This document shows positions 32,956-42,972 of a DNA stretch of 64,000 bases, piece by piece. The notes beneath the pieces are model-generated. The model was given only the letters and a program-made list of their open reading frames with translations, was not told the origin of the DNA and ran no database searches. The stretch lies in assembly GCF_014212055.1 (NCBI RefSeq), contig NZ_JACJVO010000020.1, forward strand, positions 124,001 to 188,000, written 5' to 3'. Every line of letters starts with the position of its first letter. The first letter of the stretch is position 1. Made by a program: the position numbers and the translations under genes. The DNA comes from Cohnella zeiphila. GTDB lineage: Bacteria > Bacillota > Bacilli > Paenibacillales > Paenibacillaceae.

Positions 32956-33810
32956 ATGAGATGGCCTTTGGGGAGGCGGTGCGTCGTTTGGGGCTGCGCC
33001 GTCTTTTTGTTGTTTGCGGGAAGCGTGTCGGATGTCGGAGCGATGAGGGCCGCGCTATCGGGCTCGGCGGACGCGGAGGTCGCGGCGCCGGAAGACCAGG
33101 AAGCGGTCCGGACTGTGGCGGATCGCGGGCGGAAGCGCGCATCGGGCGGCGATTGGGGCCAGATGCAGCGGCGGTTTCAGGGGGCGTTCGTCCTGTCGGC
33201 GCCCCGGGAGACGCGCAAGGTGGCGCTCACATTCGACGACGTGCCCGACGCCCGCTATACGTATCAGGTTTTGAACGTTCTGAAGCAGTATCGCGTTCAT
33301 GCGACTTTTTTCGTCGTCGGAAGCCGCGTCCGGGGCAATCCCGCCATCGTGCGAAGAATGCACCGGGACGGCCATGCGATCGGCAACCATTCGTACAACC
33401 ATCCGGCATTTTCGCGTTTGAAGCTGTCGGATATGAAAGATCAGATCGCCCGTACCGAAGCCGCCGTCCGGGACACGGTCGGATTCGCCCCCCGCTTCAT
33501 TCGTCCTCCGTACGGCGAGATCACTTCCAGGCAGATGGCGTGGGCTCGGGCGAACGGGTATACGGTCGTCAATTGGGACGTCGACTCGCTGGATTGGCGG
33601 CAGTTGAAGGCGCAGACGGTGCTGAACAACGTGACCAAGTCGGTCAAGCCCGGCTCGATCATCCTGCTCCACGCGGGCGGAGGAAAGGGGCAGAACTTGC
33701 ACGGGACCGTAGAGGCGCTGCCGAAGCTGATCAAGTGGCTGCGCAGCAACGGGTACGAGCCGGTCACCATCCCCGAGCTTCTGGGACAGTCCGAGTCCCG
33801 GAGAAGCTGA
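32956..33810 (+). CDS. Polysaccharide deacetylase, membrane anchored or secreted
   Basis: About 284 residues from ATG 32956, which gives MRWPLGRRCVVWGCAVFLLF, an uncleaved or cleavable signal segment. NodB domain motifs: TFDDVPD (Asp94, Asp95), HSYNH (His145 and His149, metal ligands), RPPYGE, DVDSLDW and LLHAGG. These carbohydrate esterase 4 enzymes remove N-acetyl groups from peptidoglycan or other glycans outside the cell, often giving lysozyme resistance. The start is not certain: no ideal ribosome site precedes it. The gene is convergent with the LysM-3D gene. Confidence 0.9.
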   Translation: MRWPLGRRCVVWGCAVFLLFAGSVSDVGAMRAALSGSADAEVAAPEDQEAVRTVADRGRKRASGGDWGQMQRRFQGAFVLSAPRETRKVALTFDDVPDARYTYQVLNVLKQYRVHATFFVVGSRVRGNPAIVRRMHRDGHAIGNHSYNHPAFSRLKLSDMKDQIARTEAAVRDTVGFAPRFIRPPYGEITSRQMAWARANGYTVVNWDVDSLDWRQLKAQTVLNNVTKSVKPGSIILLHAGGGKGQNLHGTVEALPKLIKWLRSNGYEPVTIPELLGQSESRRS

Positions 33811-33851
33811 AGGAAGGAGCTTATCAACCGGCTTGCCGACATCGAAAGCAG

Positions 33852-33880
33852 CAAAAAAGCTCCGGCAAAAGCGCCGGAGC
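33852..33880 (-). terminator. Terminator of the LysM-3D gene
   Basis: GCTCCGGC (33859-33866) pairs with GCCGGAGC (33873-33880); on the minus strand it is followed by six T. Confidence 0.85.
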
Positions 33881-33894
33881 CTTCCATGTCCCGC

Positions 33895-34575
33895 TTAATT
33901 AAGTACGTAGAGCTTGACGTTCTGGAACCCGAATGTCGAGACTTTCGCCGGGGTGCCGGGAATGAAAATGTCGATGCGGTTGCCGACGATGGCGCTTCCT
34001 TTGTCGGTAGCCTTGGCGACCATGCCCCCCTCCGGCAAACCGTCGAAGCTATAGCCGGCAATGAACACTTTCGATCCGAGCGGAATGACCTTCGGGTCGA
34101 CGGCGATCGTTCCGAGCTTGAGCGGATTGCCGAAATAATCGACGGCGCCCCAGCCCCCGTTCTCATCGGCGGCGGAAGAGTAGGCGGAAGCCTTCATGTC
34201 GATCACCTTGGAGAACGTCAGCGCTTGGCCGGCGGACGTCGTCACCGTTTTCGCCGCCGGCGCGGAGGCGACCTCGGCTTTCAACGTTTGGACTTTGGCT
34301 GCCGCCGCGGGCTTGGCCGCGGCGGCGGTCGCTTTGGCGGGAATCGTCAGCTTGAGTCCCGCGTAGATGTTTCGGGGATTGACCTTGGGGTTGGCGTCCA
34401 TCAACTTTTGCATCGGAACGCCGAATTTCTTGGACAGCGTCCAGAAGGTGTCGTTGTTCGTCGCCGTGTAGCTCGTGGCGGCGAAAGCGGATACGGCGGG
34501 CAGCAGAAGCGCGCCGCCGAGCGCCAGCGACATCGCTCTCAGAGCGAGCTTGGATTTCCGGGCATCGTTAGCCAT
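33895..34575 (-). CDS. LysM and 3D domain protein (wall hydrolase-like)
   Basis: About 226 residues from ATG 34575. Signal peptide (SLALGGALLLPAVSAFAA), one LysM (YTATNNDTFWTLSKKFGVPM, then NPRNIYAGLKLTIP), an Ala/Lys linker and a C-terminal 3D domain with MKASAYSS, VDPKVIPLGSKVFI, AKATDKGSAIVGNRID. It belongs with YocH/YabE/Rpf-like wall-lytic proteins, probably lytic transglycosylase-like. AAAGGAGG lies 14 bp before the ATG and in the loop of a short ATGTT/AACAT stem (34585-34605). A c-di-AMP riboswitch occupies the 5' leader, tying wall remodelling to potassium and turgor control. Confidence 0.9.
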   Translation of the reverse strand: MANDARKSKLALRAMSLALGGALLLPAVSAFAATSYTATNNDTFWTLSKKFGVPMQKLMDANPKVNPRNIYAGLKLTIPAKATAAAAKPAAAAKVQTLKAEVASAPAAKTVTTSAGQALTFSKVIDMKASAYSSAADENGGWGAVDYFGNPLKLGTIAVDPKVIPLGSKVFIAGYSFDGLPEGGMVAKATDKGSAIVGNRIDIFIPGTPAKVSTFGFQNVKLYVLN

Positions 34576-34605
34576 CGATTGCGTATGTTCCTCCTTTAGA
34601 AACAT

Positions 34606-34765
34606 GCCGGCGAGGTTAGTTGTCGGGTTCGAGCCAGGAGTCGGCCCTGCGCGTTCCGTGCGGACGCGGTTCACCCCAAGCGCCTCGAAGCGAGCTTCGG
34701 CGAGCGCGGACGTTCAAGTCCCCCGCACCTTGCGAACAAGGTTTTGGCAGAATAGAGCCATGGAA
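34606..34765 (-). ncRNA. Second c-di-AMP riboswitch (ydaO-yuaA class)
   Basis: Reading the minus strand, the conserved blocks appear in order: TGCGGGGGACTTG, TTGGGGTGAACC, CAGGGCCGAC, GGCTCGAACCCGACAACTAA and then CCTCGCCGGC. They match those of the riboswitch at 27966-28137. There is no T-tract terminator between it and the LysM-3D gene; the ribosome binding site lies directly after the aptamer, so control may be translational. Confidence 0.88.
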
Positions 34766-34856
34766 ATCGCTTCCTCAGTCGTTTCCGGCTCACTAGAGAG
34801 GATAACATAGCCTCCGGCGCGCGCGGAACCGGTAACATTACCCAAGCCGCCGGCCC

Positions 34857-35777
34857 TCATGACCCGGGAGCGTCGGACTCCCGGCCTCTTCGGGCGAAAA
34901 AGGCGATCGTTTCCTCGATTAAGTAGCGGGTCGAAGCCGCCAGCCATTCGGGGTTTCCGTGAATGAGGGAAGTCGTGCGCTTGGCCAGCTCCAATTCCTT
35001 GATGCGGACGACGTAAAGCTCGTTGTCTTCCAGAAGCTGCGGGCGCAGGTACGATTTGGGCAGCAGCGTTCCGGCCCGGCAAGCGGACAGGAGGCGCACG
35101 ATCGCTTCGAACGAGTCGATCTCCATCCGCACGTCGGGCTTCAAGCCATATTGCCGAAACAGTTCGTCGGTCATCGTCCGGTACCACGTTCCGGGGGCGA
35201 ACAGGATCATCGGCAGGTCGTTCAGGTCGGCCATCGAAAGCTGCGTTCTCTCCAATATATAATGCGTTCGCGGAAGCACCAGCATCAGGATGTCGTCGAA
35301 CAGAGGGATGCTCGTCACCGACTCGTCCTCCACCGAGGAGGCGACGATGCCGAAGTCGACCTTCCGTTCCTTCACCAGCGTGGCGATCTCGTGGGACTTG
35401 CCGGTAATCGCCTTGATCTCCAGGTTCGGATGCTTCTCGGTCATCGCGGTGATGAGGCCGGGGAGCGTCGTCTGCAGCGTCGTCAGACTGGCGCCGATCG
35501 TGGCGACCGGAGCCTCTTCGGATTTGAAGGCGTTCAACCGCTGCAGGAATTCTCCGTGAAACCTTCGGAGCTCCAGCGCGAATTCGTACGTGAGCTGTCC
35601 CGCCGGCGTCAGCTCCAGCCGCTTGCCGATGCGGCGGAACAGGTCGATGCCCAGCTCTCTCTCCAGCCGGGCGATTCTTCTCGACAGCGCCGGTTGGGTA
35701 ACGTTCAACCGTTCCGCCGCCTTGTTCAGGCTCGTATGCTCCACAACCGTTGCCAACAACCTTATATCTTCAAGCAT
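34857..35777 (-). CDS. LysR-family transcriptional regulator
   Basis: About 306 residues from ATG 35777 (MLEDIRLLATVVEH), where AAAAGGG lies 9 bp upstream. Winged helix-turn-helix: SLNKAAERLNVTQPALSRRI, LERELGIDLFRR. The C-terminal half is a periplasmic-binding-like effector domain. It is divergent from sdhCAB, so it may regulate succinate dehydrogenase. An ATAA-N9-TTAT dyad at 35829-35845 in the 196-bp intergenic space resembles, but does not match, the ATAA-N7-TTAT of CcpC. Confidence 0.9.
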   Translation of the reverse strand: MLEDIRLLATVVEHTSLNKAAERLNVTQPALSRRIARLERELGIDLFRRIGKRLELTPAGQLTYEFALELRRFHGEFLQRLNAFKSEEAPVATIGASLTTLQTTLPGLITAMTEKHPNLEIKAITGKSHEIATLVKERKVDFGIVASSVEDESVTSIPLFDDILMLVLPRTHYILERTQLSMADLNDLPMILFAPGTWYRTMTDELFRQYGLKPDVRMEIDSFEAIVRLLSACRAGTLLPKSYLRPQLLEDNELYVVRIKELELAKRTTSLIHGNPEWLAASTRYLIEETIAFFARRGRESDAPGS

Positions 35778-35973
35778 CGAAATCATCCCTTTTCGCATAT
35801 GCATTTTCATTATATGTTTTTATGAAAAATAAGCAGTTCCATTATAAGCGAAAATAGAGTAACCTAGAAAGCGTGACGAAATGGTGACGTTTGGAAAATG
35901 CTGTCTTATCACGGCGAGCTGCCAATAACGCCAACCATAATCGAACGGATGCGAAAGGAGAACGCACAACGAC

Positions 35974-36645
35974 ATGAGTGGAAATTCGTACTACTCCCGC
36001 AAGCTTCACTCGCTGCTCGGAGTCATTCCGTTGGGGCTTTTTTTCATTGAGCACGCCCTGACGAATTACTCCGCGTTCGAGGGGGGGCCGGAGAAATTCC
36101 AGAAGAGCGTTCATGGTCTGCACGATCTGCCGCTTATTTTCTTCCTGGAGCTGATCCTGATCTGGCTTCCGATTCTTTACCACGGCGTATATGGCCTCTA
36201 CTTGGCGTTCACGTCGAATCTGAACACGAGCCGGTTTAGTTATGGCCGCAACTGGGCGTTCGCATTCCAGCGGATCTCGGGCGTGATCACCTTTATCTTC
36301 GTGATCTGGCACCTGTGGCAGATCCGGGTGCAGGTGGCTCTCGGCCAACTGACGATCGACGAGTTCGGAGCGAAAATGCACGAGATCATGAACAACCCGG
36401 CTTTTTTCGTCCTGTATTTGATCGGCGTCCTGGCAGCGACCTTCCACTTCTCCAACGGCTTGTGGGCGTTCCTGGTCAGCTGGGGAATTACGGTCGGACC
36501 GCGGGCGCAGCGCGTATCTTCCCGCGTATGCATGGTCATTTTCGTGATCATGGCCGTTTTGTTCATTCTGTCGATGGCGGCGTTCCGCGGCGACGATTTC
36601 GCATCGGCTTCCGCAGCGCTCGGTACGCTGCGGCAATTGAGTTAA
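35974..36645 (+). CDS. sdhC: Succinate dehydrogenase cytochrome b558 subunit
   Basis: A 223-residue protein with five hydrophobic segments, like the diheme SdhC of Bacillus. Heme-ligand His candidates are in KLHSLLGVIPLG, FFIEHALTNY, FVIWHLWQIRV and ATFHFSNGLW. It anchors SdhAB to the membrane and passes electrons to menaquinone. GAAAGGAG precedes the ATG. First gene of the sdhCAB operon. Confidence 0.95.
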   Translation: MSGNSYYSRKLHSLLGVIPLGLFFIEHALTNYSAFEGGPEKFQKSVHGLHDLPLIFFLELILIWLPILYHGVYGLYLAFTSNLNTSRFSYGRNWAFAFQRISGVITFIFVIWHLWQIRVQVALGQLTIDEFGAKMHEIMNNPAFFVLYLIGVLAATFHFSNGLWAFLVSWGITVGPRAQRVSSRVCMVIFVIMAVLFILSMAAFRGDDFASASAALGTLRQLS

Positions 36646-36660
36646 GAGGAGGGACACCTA

Positions 36661-38409
36661 ATGGCGAATCAAAAACTTATAATCGTCGGAGGCGGCTTGG
36701 CCGGCCTGATGGCGACCGTCAAGGCGGCGGAAGCCGGCATGCGGGTCGATCTTTTCTCGGTCGTTCCGGTCAAGCGGTCCCACTCCGTATGCGCTCAAGG
36801 CGGCATCAACGGAGCAGTCAATACGAAGGGCGAAGGGGACTCCCCATGGGAGCACTTTGACGATACGGTATACGGCGGCGACTTCCTGGCGAACCAACCG
36901 CCGGTCAAGGCGATGTGCGAAGCGGCTCCGGGCATCATTCACCTGATGGACCGGATGGGCGTTATGTTCAGCCGCACGCCGGAAGGCCTGCTCGACTTCC
37001 GCCGGTTCGGCGGCACGCAATACCACCGCACGGCGTTCGCGGGCGCGACGACCGGCCAGCAGCTGCTGTATGCGCTGGACGAGCAAGTGCGCCGCTGGGA
37101 AGCGGCCGGGCTGGTGCAGAAGTTCGAGCATTGGGAGTTCACGTCGGTCGTCATCGACGACGAGGGGATCTGCCGCGGCATTACGGCGCAGAGCCTGCGC
37201 AGCATGGAAGTCAAGGCGTTCCGCGGCGACGCGGTCATCATGGCGTCCGGCGGCCCCGGCATCATTTTCGGCAAGACGACGAATTCGGTCATCAACACCG
37301 GCACGGCGGCGAGCGCGATTTATCAGCAAGGCGTCTACTACGCGAACGGCGAGATGATCCAGATTCATCCGACGGCCATTCCCGGCGACGACAAGAACCG
37401 CCTGATGAGCGAGTCGGCGCGCGGCGAAGGCGGCCGGATCTGGACGTACAAGGACGGCAAGCCGTGGTACTTCCTCGAAGAGAAGTATCCGGCCTACGGC
37501 AACCTGGTGCCCCGCGATATCGCGACGCGCGAAATTTTCGACGTCTGCGTCAACCAGAAGCTCGGCATTGACGGAGAGAACAAGGTTTATCTCGACCTCT
37601 CCCATAAGGACCCGAAGGAGCTGGAAGTCAAGCTCGGCGGGATCATCGAGATCTACGAGAAGTTCACGGGAGACGATCCCCGGAAGATTCCGATGAAGAT
37701 CTTCCCGGCGGTCCACTATTCGATGGGCGGACTCTGGGTCGACTATAATCAGATGACCAACATTCCGGGCCTGTTCGCTTGCGGCGAATGCGATTACCAA
37801 TATCACGGCGCGAACCGTCTCGGCGCGAACTCGCTGTTGTCCGCCATCTTCGGCGGCATGATTACCGGACCGAAGGCGATCGAATATATCAAGGGTCTCA
37901 AGAAGTCGGCGGAGGACATCTCCGACAGCCCGTTCAACGCCGAAACGAAGAAGCAGGCGGACAAGTACGAATCCATCCTCAAGATGGACGGAACGGAGAA
38001 TGCTTATCTCCTGCACAAGGAGCTTGGCGAATGGATGACGAACAACATGACCGTCGTCCGCTTCAACGACAAGCTGCAGCAGACGATCGACAAGATCAAG
38101 GAGCTCAAACAGCGCTACAAGAAGATCAACATTAACGATACGGCCCAATGGAACAACGCCGGGGTTGCGTTCACCCGGCAGCTTTGGAATATGCTGGAGC
38201 TGGCCGAAGCGATGACGGTCGGCGCGCTGCTTCGCGACGAGAGCCGCGGCGCGCACTACAAGCCGGAATTTCCCGAGCGGAACGACGAAGATTTTCTCAA
38301 GACGACCAAGGCGAAATGGACGCCGGAAGGCCCGCAAATTTCGTACGAAGACGTCGATATTTCCCTGATCACGCCGCGGAAGCGCGACTATACTACCAAT
38401 AAGCACTAA
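36661..38409 (+). CDS. sdhA: Succinate dehydrogenase flavoprotein subunit
   Basis: A 582-residue flavoprotein. FAD-binding VGGGLAGLMATVKAAEAG, the HSVCAQGGINGAVNTKGEGD stretch containing the flavin-linked-site region, HPTAIPGDDKNRLMSESARG (substrate Arg and His) and the closing HGANRLGANSLLSAIFGG are typical of menaquinone-linked SdhA. It oxidises succinate to fumarate. AGAGGAGG precedes the ATG and sdhB follows 13 bp later. Confidence 0.98.
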   Translation: MANQKLIIVGGGLAGLMATVKAAEAGMRVDLFSVVPVKRSHSVCAQGGINGAVNTKGEGDSPWEHFDDTVYGGDFLANQPPVKAMCEAAPGIIHLMDRMGVMFSRTPEGLLDFRRFGGTQYHRTAFAGATTGQQLLYALDEQVRRWEAAGLVQKFEHWEFTSVVIDDEGICRGITAQSLRSMEVKAFRGDAVIMASGGPGIIFGKTTNSVINTGTAASAIYQQGVYYANGEMIQIHPTAIPGDDKNRLMSESARGEGGRIWTYKDGKPWYFLEEKYPAYGNLVPRDIATREIFDVCVNQKLGIDGENKVYLDLSHKDPKELEVKLGGIIEIYEKFTGDDPRKIPMKIFPAVHYSMGGLWVDYNQMTNIPGLFACGECDYQYHGANRLGANSLLSAIFGGMITGPKAIEYIKGLKKSAEDISDSPFNAETKKQADKYESILKMDGTENAYLLHKELGEWMTNNMTVVRFNDKLQQTIDKIKELKQRYKKININDTAQWNNAGVAFTRQLWNMLELAEAMTVGALLRDESRGAHYKPEFPERNDEDFLKTTKAKWTPEGPQISYEDVDISLITPRKRDYTTNKH

Positions 38410-38422
38410 GGAGGGGTAAGCG

Positions 38423-39187
38423 ATGGCTGAGACGGCTACCGCCCAACGCACCGTCAGATTCATCATCACGCGCCAGGACAAACCGGACGCGGCTCCCTAT
38501 ACGGAGGAATTCGACATTCCGTACCGCTCGAACATGAACGTGATCAGCGCGCTGATGGAGATTCAGCGCAATCCGGTCAAAGCCGACGGCACGAAGACGA
38601 CGCCGGTCGTCTGGGAATCCAACTGTCTCGAGGAAGTATGCGGCGCCTGTTCGATGGTCATCAACGGCAAGCCGCGGCAAGCATGCTCCGCGCTGATCGA
38701 CAAGCTGGAGCAGCCGATCCGCATCGCGCCGATGTCGACGTTCCCGGTCGTCCGCGACCTCGTCATCAACCGCGAGCGCATGTTCCAGGCGCTGAAGCGC
38801 GTCAAGGCGTGGATCCCGATCGACGGCACCTACGATCTCGGCCCGGGCCCCCGGATGGCCGAGACGAAGCGCCAATGGGCTTACGAGCTGTCCAAGTGCA
38901 TGACATGCGGCGTCTGCCTGGAAGCTTGCCCGAACGTGAACGACCGCTCCAGCTTCATCGGACCGGCGCCGATCTCGCAAGTGCGTCTGTTCAACGCCCA
39001 TCCGACGGGCGAGATGAACGCCGACGAGCGCCTGGACGCCCTCATGGAGGACGGCGGCATCGAAGGCTGCGGCAACTCGCAGAACTGCGTGCGCTCCTGC
39101 CCGAAGGGCATTCCGCTCACGACGTCGATCGCGGCGATCAACCGGGATACCACCAAGCGGCTGTTCCGCAAGTGGCTCACCAATTAA
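38423..39187 (+). CDS. sdhB: Succinate dehydrogenase iron-sulfur subunit
   Basis: A 254-residue protein with the [2Fe-2S] site CLEEVCGACSMVINGKP, followed by CMTCGVCLEACPN for [4Fe-4S] and CGNSQNCVRSCPKGIPL for [3Fe-4S]. It carries electrons from SdhA flavin to SdhC hemes. Third and last gene of the operon; a terminator follows. Confidence 0.98.
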   Translation: MAETATAQRTVRFIITRQDKPDAAPYTEEFDIPYRSNMNVISALMEIQRNPVKADGTKTTPVVWESNCLEEVCGACSMVINGKPRQACSALIDKLEQPIRIAPMSTFPVVRDLVINRERMFQALKRVKAWIPIDGTYDLGPGPRMAETKRQWAYELSKCMTCGVCLEACPNVNDRSSFIGPAPISQVRLFNAHPTGEMNADERLDALMEDGGIEGCGNSQNCVRSCPKGIPLTTSIAAINRDTTKRLFRKWLTN

Positions 39188-39206
39188 CCGAACGCCTTCT
39201 TTCCAG

Positions 39207-39240
39207 ACCCCGCCGCAGCTCCGGCCGCGCGGGGTTTTTT
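39207..39240 (+). terminator. Terminator of sdhCAB
   Basis: ACCCCGC (39207-39213) pairs with GCGGGGT (39229-39235), then six T. Confidence 0.85.
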
Positions 39241-39293
39241 GGCGCATTTATCTCGCAATCTCGGCGGTTACGGGCGGCACTCGCGGACGCCTG

Positions 39294-39321
39294 TTGGAGA
39301 TTGTCGGAATTTCGGTATAAT
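39294..39321 (+). promoter_or_regulatory. Promoter of tdk
   Basis: TTGGAG (39294-39299), 16-bp spacer, TATAAT (39316-39321). Confidence 0.6.
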
Positions 39322-39356
39322 AGAATTTGGCTGTCTGGAGAAAGGAGGTTGCCGCT

Positions 39357-39944
39357 TTGGCCCAACTGTATTACAAGTACGGAACGATGAACAGCGGCAA
39401 GTCCTTCGAGATCATCAAAGTGGCTCATAATTACGAGGAGCAGGGCAAGCCCGTCGTCATCTTCGCTCCCGCGATCGACACCCGAAGCGGAAGCGAACGG
39501 ATCGGCTCGCGAACCGGCATGACGCGGCCGGCGCTGCCGGTCGACGAGGGAACCGACTTATACGAGAAAGTAAAAGAGCAGCTTGCAAGCGAGAGGATCT
39601 ACTGCGTTCTCGTCGACGAAGCCCAATTTTTGAAGGAGCGCCACGTCATCCAGCTGACGAAAATCGTCGACGAGCTGGAGGTTCCGGTGATGGCGTTCGG
39701 TCTCAAAAACGATTTTCAGAACCGGCTGTTCGAAGGAAGCTACTATTTGCTCGTCTACGCCGACAAGATCGAAGAGGTCAAGACGATCTGCTGGCATTGC
39801 GACCGCAAGGCGACGATGGTCATCCGCTACAAGGACGGCGTGCCGGTCAATGAAGGCGACCAGATCCAGATCGGCGGGAACGAAGACTACAAGCCCGTCT
39901 GCAGGAAGTGCTACCGGAGGGCATTCGATTCCGGAGCCGGTTGA
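39357..39944 (+). CDS. tdk: Thymidine kinase
   Basis: About 195 residues from TTG 39357, which lies 8 bp after [25 protein letters not shown] is a P-loop of the type II thymidine kinase family, [15 protein letters not shown] the Walker B/lid region, and [10 protein letters not shown] with CRKCYRR the structural zinc site. The enzyme salvages thymidine to dTMP. Compared with usual Tdk, the P-loop reads GTMNSGKS as expected. Promoter just upstream. Confidence 0.94.
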   Translation: MAQLYYKYGTMNSGKSFEIIKVAHNYEEQGKPVVIFAPAIDTRSGSERIGSRTGMTRPALPVDEGTDLYEKVKEQLASERIYCVLVDEAQFLKERHVIQLTKIVDELEVPVMAFGLKNDFQNRLFEGSYYLLVYADKIEEVKTICWHCDRKATMVIRYKDGVPVNEGDQIQIGGNEDYKPVCRKCYRRAFDSGAG

Positions 39945-40117
39945 TGCCGTACGGAGAACGCTCGCTCCGGTGTCCTCGCAAAGATTGTTCTCATTCCGAG
40001 ATGATACCGATAGGAAACGATTATTTTTTTCGCGAGGCAGGTTATACTATAATTTCTAATTGATGATTGCTTAAGCGACCTGGATTGTGACTAATCAGGA
40101 TACCGAGGGGTAGGAAC

Positions 40118-42967
40118 ATGCCGACAGCAGAGCGAAATTGGGAATCTTTTTATGGTCAAAACTTAGGGTATATTCAGGAGCAGTACGAGCGGTATTTGCA
40201 AGACCCCGACTCCGTAGAGCCGGAGTACCGCGAACTGTTCGCGACGAGAGGGGCTCCGCCGCTGGACGAAGCCGGCACTGCGCCCGCGGTTTCGGTTCGG
40301 ACGGACGCCGCATCGTTGAAGCATGCGGTCGCCGCCGGCAAGCTCGTGTGGAACATCCGGGCTTACGGGCATCTGGCCTCCGATATCGATCCGCTGGACG
40401 TCAGCCCGAAAGCGAGCGCGCGCGTGCTTGAACCGCAAACGTACGGCCTCCAGCCGTCCGATCTCGCGGCGCTGCCCGCGGAGCTGGTATGGGAAGGCGC
40501 TCCGCCGGAGCTGAACAACGGCTGGGAAGCGATTCAGAAGCTGCTTCAGGCGTACACGGGGACGCTGGCATTCGAATTCAGCCACGTACACGACGAGAAG
40601 GAACGGAAATGGCTGAACGATTATGCGGAGAAGTTCATTCCCACGCAGAAGCTGAACGCCGAAGAACGCCGCAAGCTGATGAAGCGTCTGGTCGAAGCCG
40701 AGCAGTTCGAGGATTTCCTCCAGCGGACTTTCGTCGGAGCGAAGCGCTTCTCGGTCGAAGGCAACGACGCGCTTGTCGCGCTTGTCGACGAGATCGTGCA
40801 CGAATTGACGAACGACGGAGTCAGCCACATCTCGATGGGGATGGCTCATCGCGGCCGTTTGAACGTGCTCGCTCACGTTTTGGAGAAGCCTTATATCAAG
40901 ATTTTCTCGGAATTCCATCATTCCACGAACAAGAATGTCAGCCCGTCCGAAGGATCGATCGGCATCAACTACGGATGGTCGGGCGACGTAAAATATCATC
41001 TGGGCGCGAATCGTTCGATCAAGACCGGCAGAACGGTAGAGACTCGCCTGACGCTGGCCAACAACCCGAGCCATCTGGAATACGTCAACCCCGTCGTCCA
41101 AGGCTTCGCTAGAGCGGCTCAGGAAGACCGCAGCAAGGCCGGCTTCCCGGTCCGGGACGAGGAGAGCGCGGCTTCCATCGTCATTCACGGCGACGCGGCG
41201 TTCCCGGGCGAAGGCATCGTCGCCGAGACGATGAACTTGAGCCAGCTGAACGGCTATCGCATCGGCGGAACGATTCACGTGATCGCGAACAACAAGATCG
41301 GATTTACGACCGAGAGCGCGGACTCCCGCTCGACGCATTACGCCAGCGACGTGGCCAAAGGCTATGAAATTCCGATCGTCCACGTCAATGCCGACGATCC
41401 CGAGGCATGCATCGCGGCTGCCCGGATGGCAAGCGAGTATCGTCGCCTGTTCAAAAAAGACTTCCTGATCGACTTGATCGGCTACCGCCGCTACGGCCAT
41501 AACGAGACGGACGATCCGGAGACGACCCAACCGCTTCTTTACAAGAAGATCAAGGCGCATCCGACGGTCAGCCGGCTGTATGCCGACAAGCTGATCGCCC
41601 GAGGCGCGTTTACCGAGCAGGAATACGATCAGATCAAGAGCGGGGTCGTGGATCGGCTCAAGGAAGCTTACGAAGAGATGAAGCAGCGCGAAGGCCAGGA
41701 AGCCGTTCATCAGACGCCGCCTCCGCTGGGCTCGGCCGATAAGGTTGACGCCGCTACGGCCGTCGATCTGGAGAAGCTCCGCGCCATCAACGAAGACCTG
41801 CTCCATTGGCCGGAAGGCTTCAAAGTCTATCCGAAGCTGCAGAAGATTCTGGAGCGCCGCCGGAATGCGCTGAACGACGGCGAGAAAGTCGATTGGGGCC
41901 AAGCCGAGGCGCTGGCGTTCGCATCGATTCTGTCCGACGGCACGCCGATCCGCATCACCGGTCAGGACGCGGAACGCGCTACGTTCGCTTTCCGCAACCT
42001 GATCCTGCACGATCCGGATTCCGGCGATCTGTTCTGTCCGCTGCATCAGTTGCCGCAGGCGCAAGCTTCCTTCGCCATTCATAACAGCCCGCTGTCCGAA
42101 TCGGCTGTACTTGGCTTCGAGTACGGGTACAACGTCTACTCGCCGGAGACAATGGTGATCTGGGAAGCGCAATACGGCGACTTCAGCAATGTCGCGCAAG
42201 TGCTGATCGACCAATTCATCTCTTCGGGCCGGTCGAAGTGGTCCGAGAAATCCGGTCTGGTCATGCTTCTGCCGCACGGCTACGAGGGCGCGGGCCCCGA
42301 GCATTCCAGCGCCCGACTCGAACGCTACCTGCAGCTTTGCGCGGAAGAGAATTGGACGGTCGCGAACCTGAGCAGCTCCGCCCAGTACTTCCATCTGCTT
42401 CGCCGTCAGGCTTCCCTGCTCGGAACCGACGACGCTCGGCCGCTCGTTCTGATGGCTCCGAAGAGCCTGATCCGCAATCCGCGGGTCGCCTCCTCTCCGG
42501 ATCAATTCGCGAACGGTTCCTTCCGCGCCGTGCTGGAGCAAGCCGGCCTCGGCGAGAAGAAAGACCGCGTCGAACGTCTGGTGCTTTGCACCGGCAAGGT
42601 GTCCATCGACCTGGAGGACGCGCTGGATAAGGCAAGCGGCGAAGACAAAGACTGGGTGCATATCGTTCGCGTAGAGCAGTTGTACCCGTTCCCGGCGAAG
42701 GAGATCGCCGAAATCATCGCCCGCTTCCCGAACCTGAAGGAGATCGTCTGGGTTCAGGAAGAGCCCCGCAACATGGGGGCCTGGAACTTCGTCGAGCCGA
42801 GAATCCGCGAGATCGCTCCGGCCGGCGCCGACGTCCAATATATCGGCCGTCCGGAACGTTCGAGCCCGGCAAGCGGCTTCCAGCAAGTTCACGCATTCGA
42901 GCAGCAATTCATCGTCGCTCAATCGCTTAAGCCGAGACCGACGTTGATTCATAACCTGGGGAGGTAG
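40118..42967 (+). CDS. odhA: 2-oxoglutarate dehydrogenase E1 component
   Basis: A 949-residue thiamin diphosphate enzyme (Bacillus OdhA type). Residues [39 protein letters not shown] and [11 protein letters not shown] cover the ThDP/Mg site and active-site His residues; the C-terminal transketolase-like region ends in [16 protein letters not shown]. It decarboxylates 2-oxoglutarate and transfers the succinyl group to the lipoyl domain of OdhB. odhB begins 5 bp after its stop. A TATAAT-like region lies at about 40044-40055. Confidence 0.97.
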   Translation: MPTAERNWESFYGQNLGYIQEQYERYLQDPDSVEPEYRELFATRGAPPLDEAGTAPAVSVRTDAASLKHAVAAGKLVWNIRAYGHLASDIDPLDVSPKASARVLEPQTYGLQPSDLAALPAELVWEGAPPELNNGWEAIQKLLQAYTGTLAFEFSHVHDEKERKWLNDYAEKFIPTQKLNAEERRKLMKRLVEAEQFEDFLQRTFVGAKRFSVEGNDALVALVDEIVHELTNDGVSHISMGMAHRGRLNVLAHVLEKPYIKIFSEFHHSTNKNVSPSEGSIGINYGWSGDVKYHLGANRSIKTGRTVETRLTLANNPSHLEYVNPVVQGFARAAQEDRSKAGFPVRDEESAASIVIHGDAAFPGEGIVAETMNLSQLNGYRIGGTIHVIANNKIGFTTESADSRSTHYASDVAKGYEIPIVHVNADDPEACIAAARMASEYRRLFKKDFLIDLIGYRRYGHNETDDPETTQPLLYKKIKAHPTVSRLYADKLIARGAFTEQEYDQIKSGVVDRLKEAYEEMKQREGQEAVHQTPPPLGSADKVDAATAVDLEKLRAINEDLLHWPEGFKVYPKLQKILERRRNALNDGEKVDWGQAEALAFASILSDGTPIRITGQDAERATFAFRNLILHDPDSGDLFCPLHQLPQAQASFAIHNSPLSESAVLGFEYGYNVYSPETMVIWEAQYGDFSNVAQVLIDQFISSGRSKWSEKSGLVMLLPHGYEGAGPEHSSARLERYLQLCAEENWTVANLSSSAQYFHLLRRQASLLGTDDARPLVLMAPKSLIRNPRVASSPDQFANGSFRAVLEQAGLGEKKDRVERLVLCTGKVSIDLEDALDKASGEDKDWVHIVRVEQLYPFPAKEIAEIIARFPNLKEIVWVQEEPRNMGAWNFVEPRIREIAPAGADVQYIGRPERSSPASGFQQVHAFEQQFIVAQSLKPRPTLIHNLGR

Positions 42968-42972
42968 CAGCA

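Noticed and set aside
40163..42952. A 929-residue open frame opposite odhA
   Set aside because: It is the antisense shadow of a GC-rich conserved gene; odhA has all 2-oxoglutarate dehydrogenase motifs, and the opposite frame has no recognisable domain or ribosome site.
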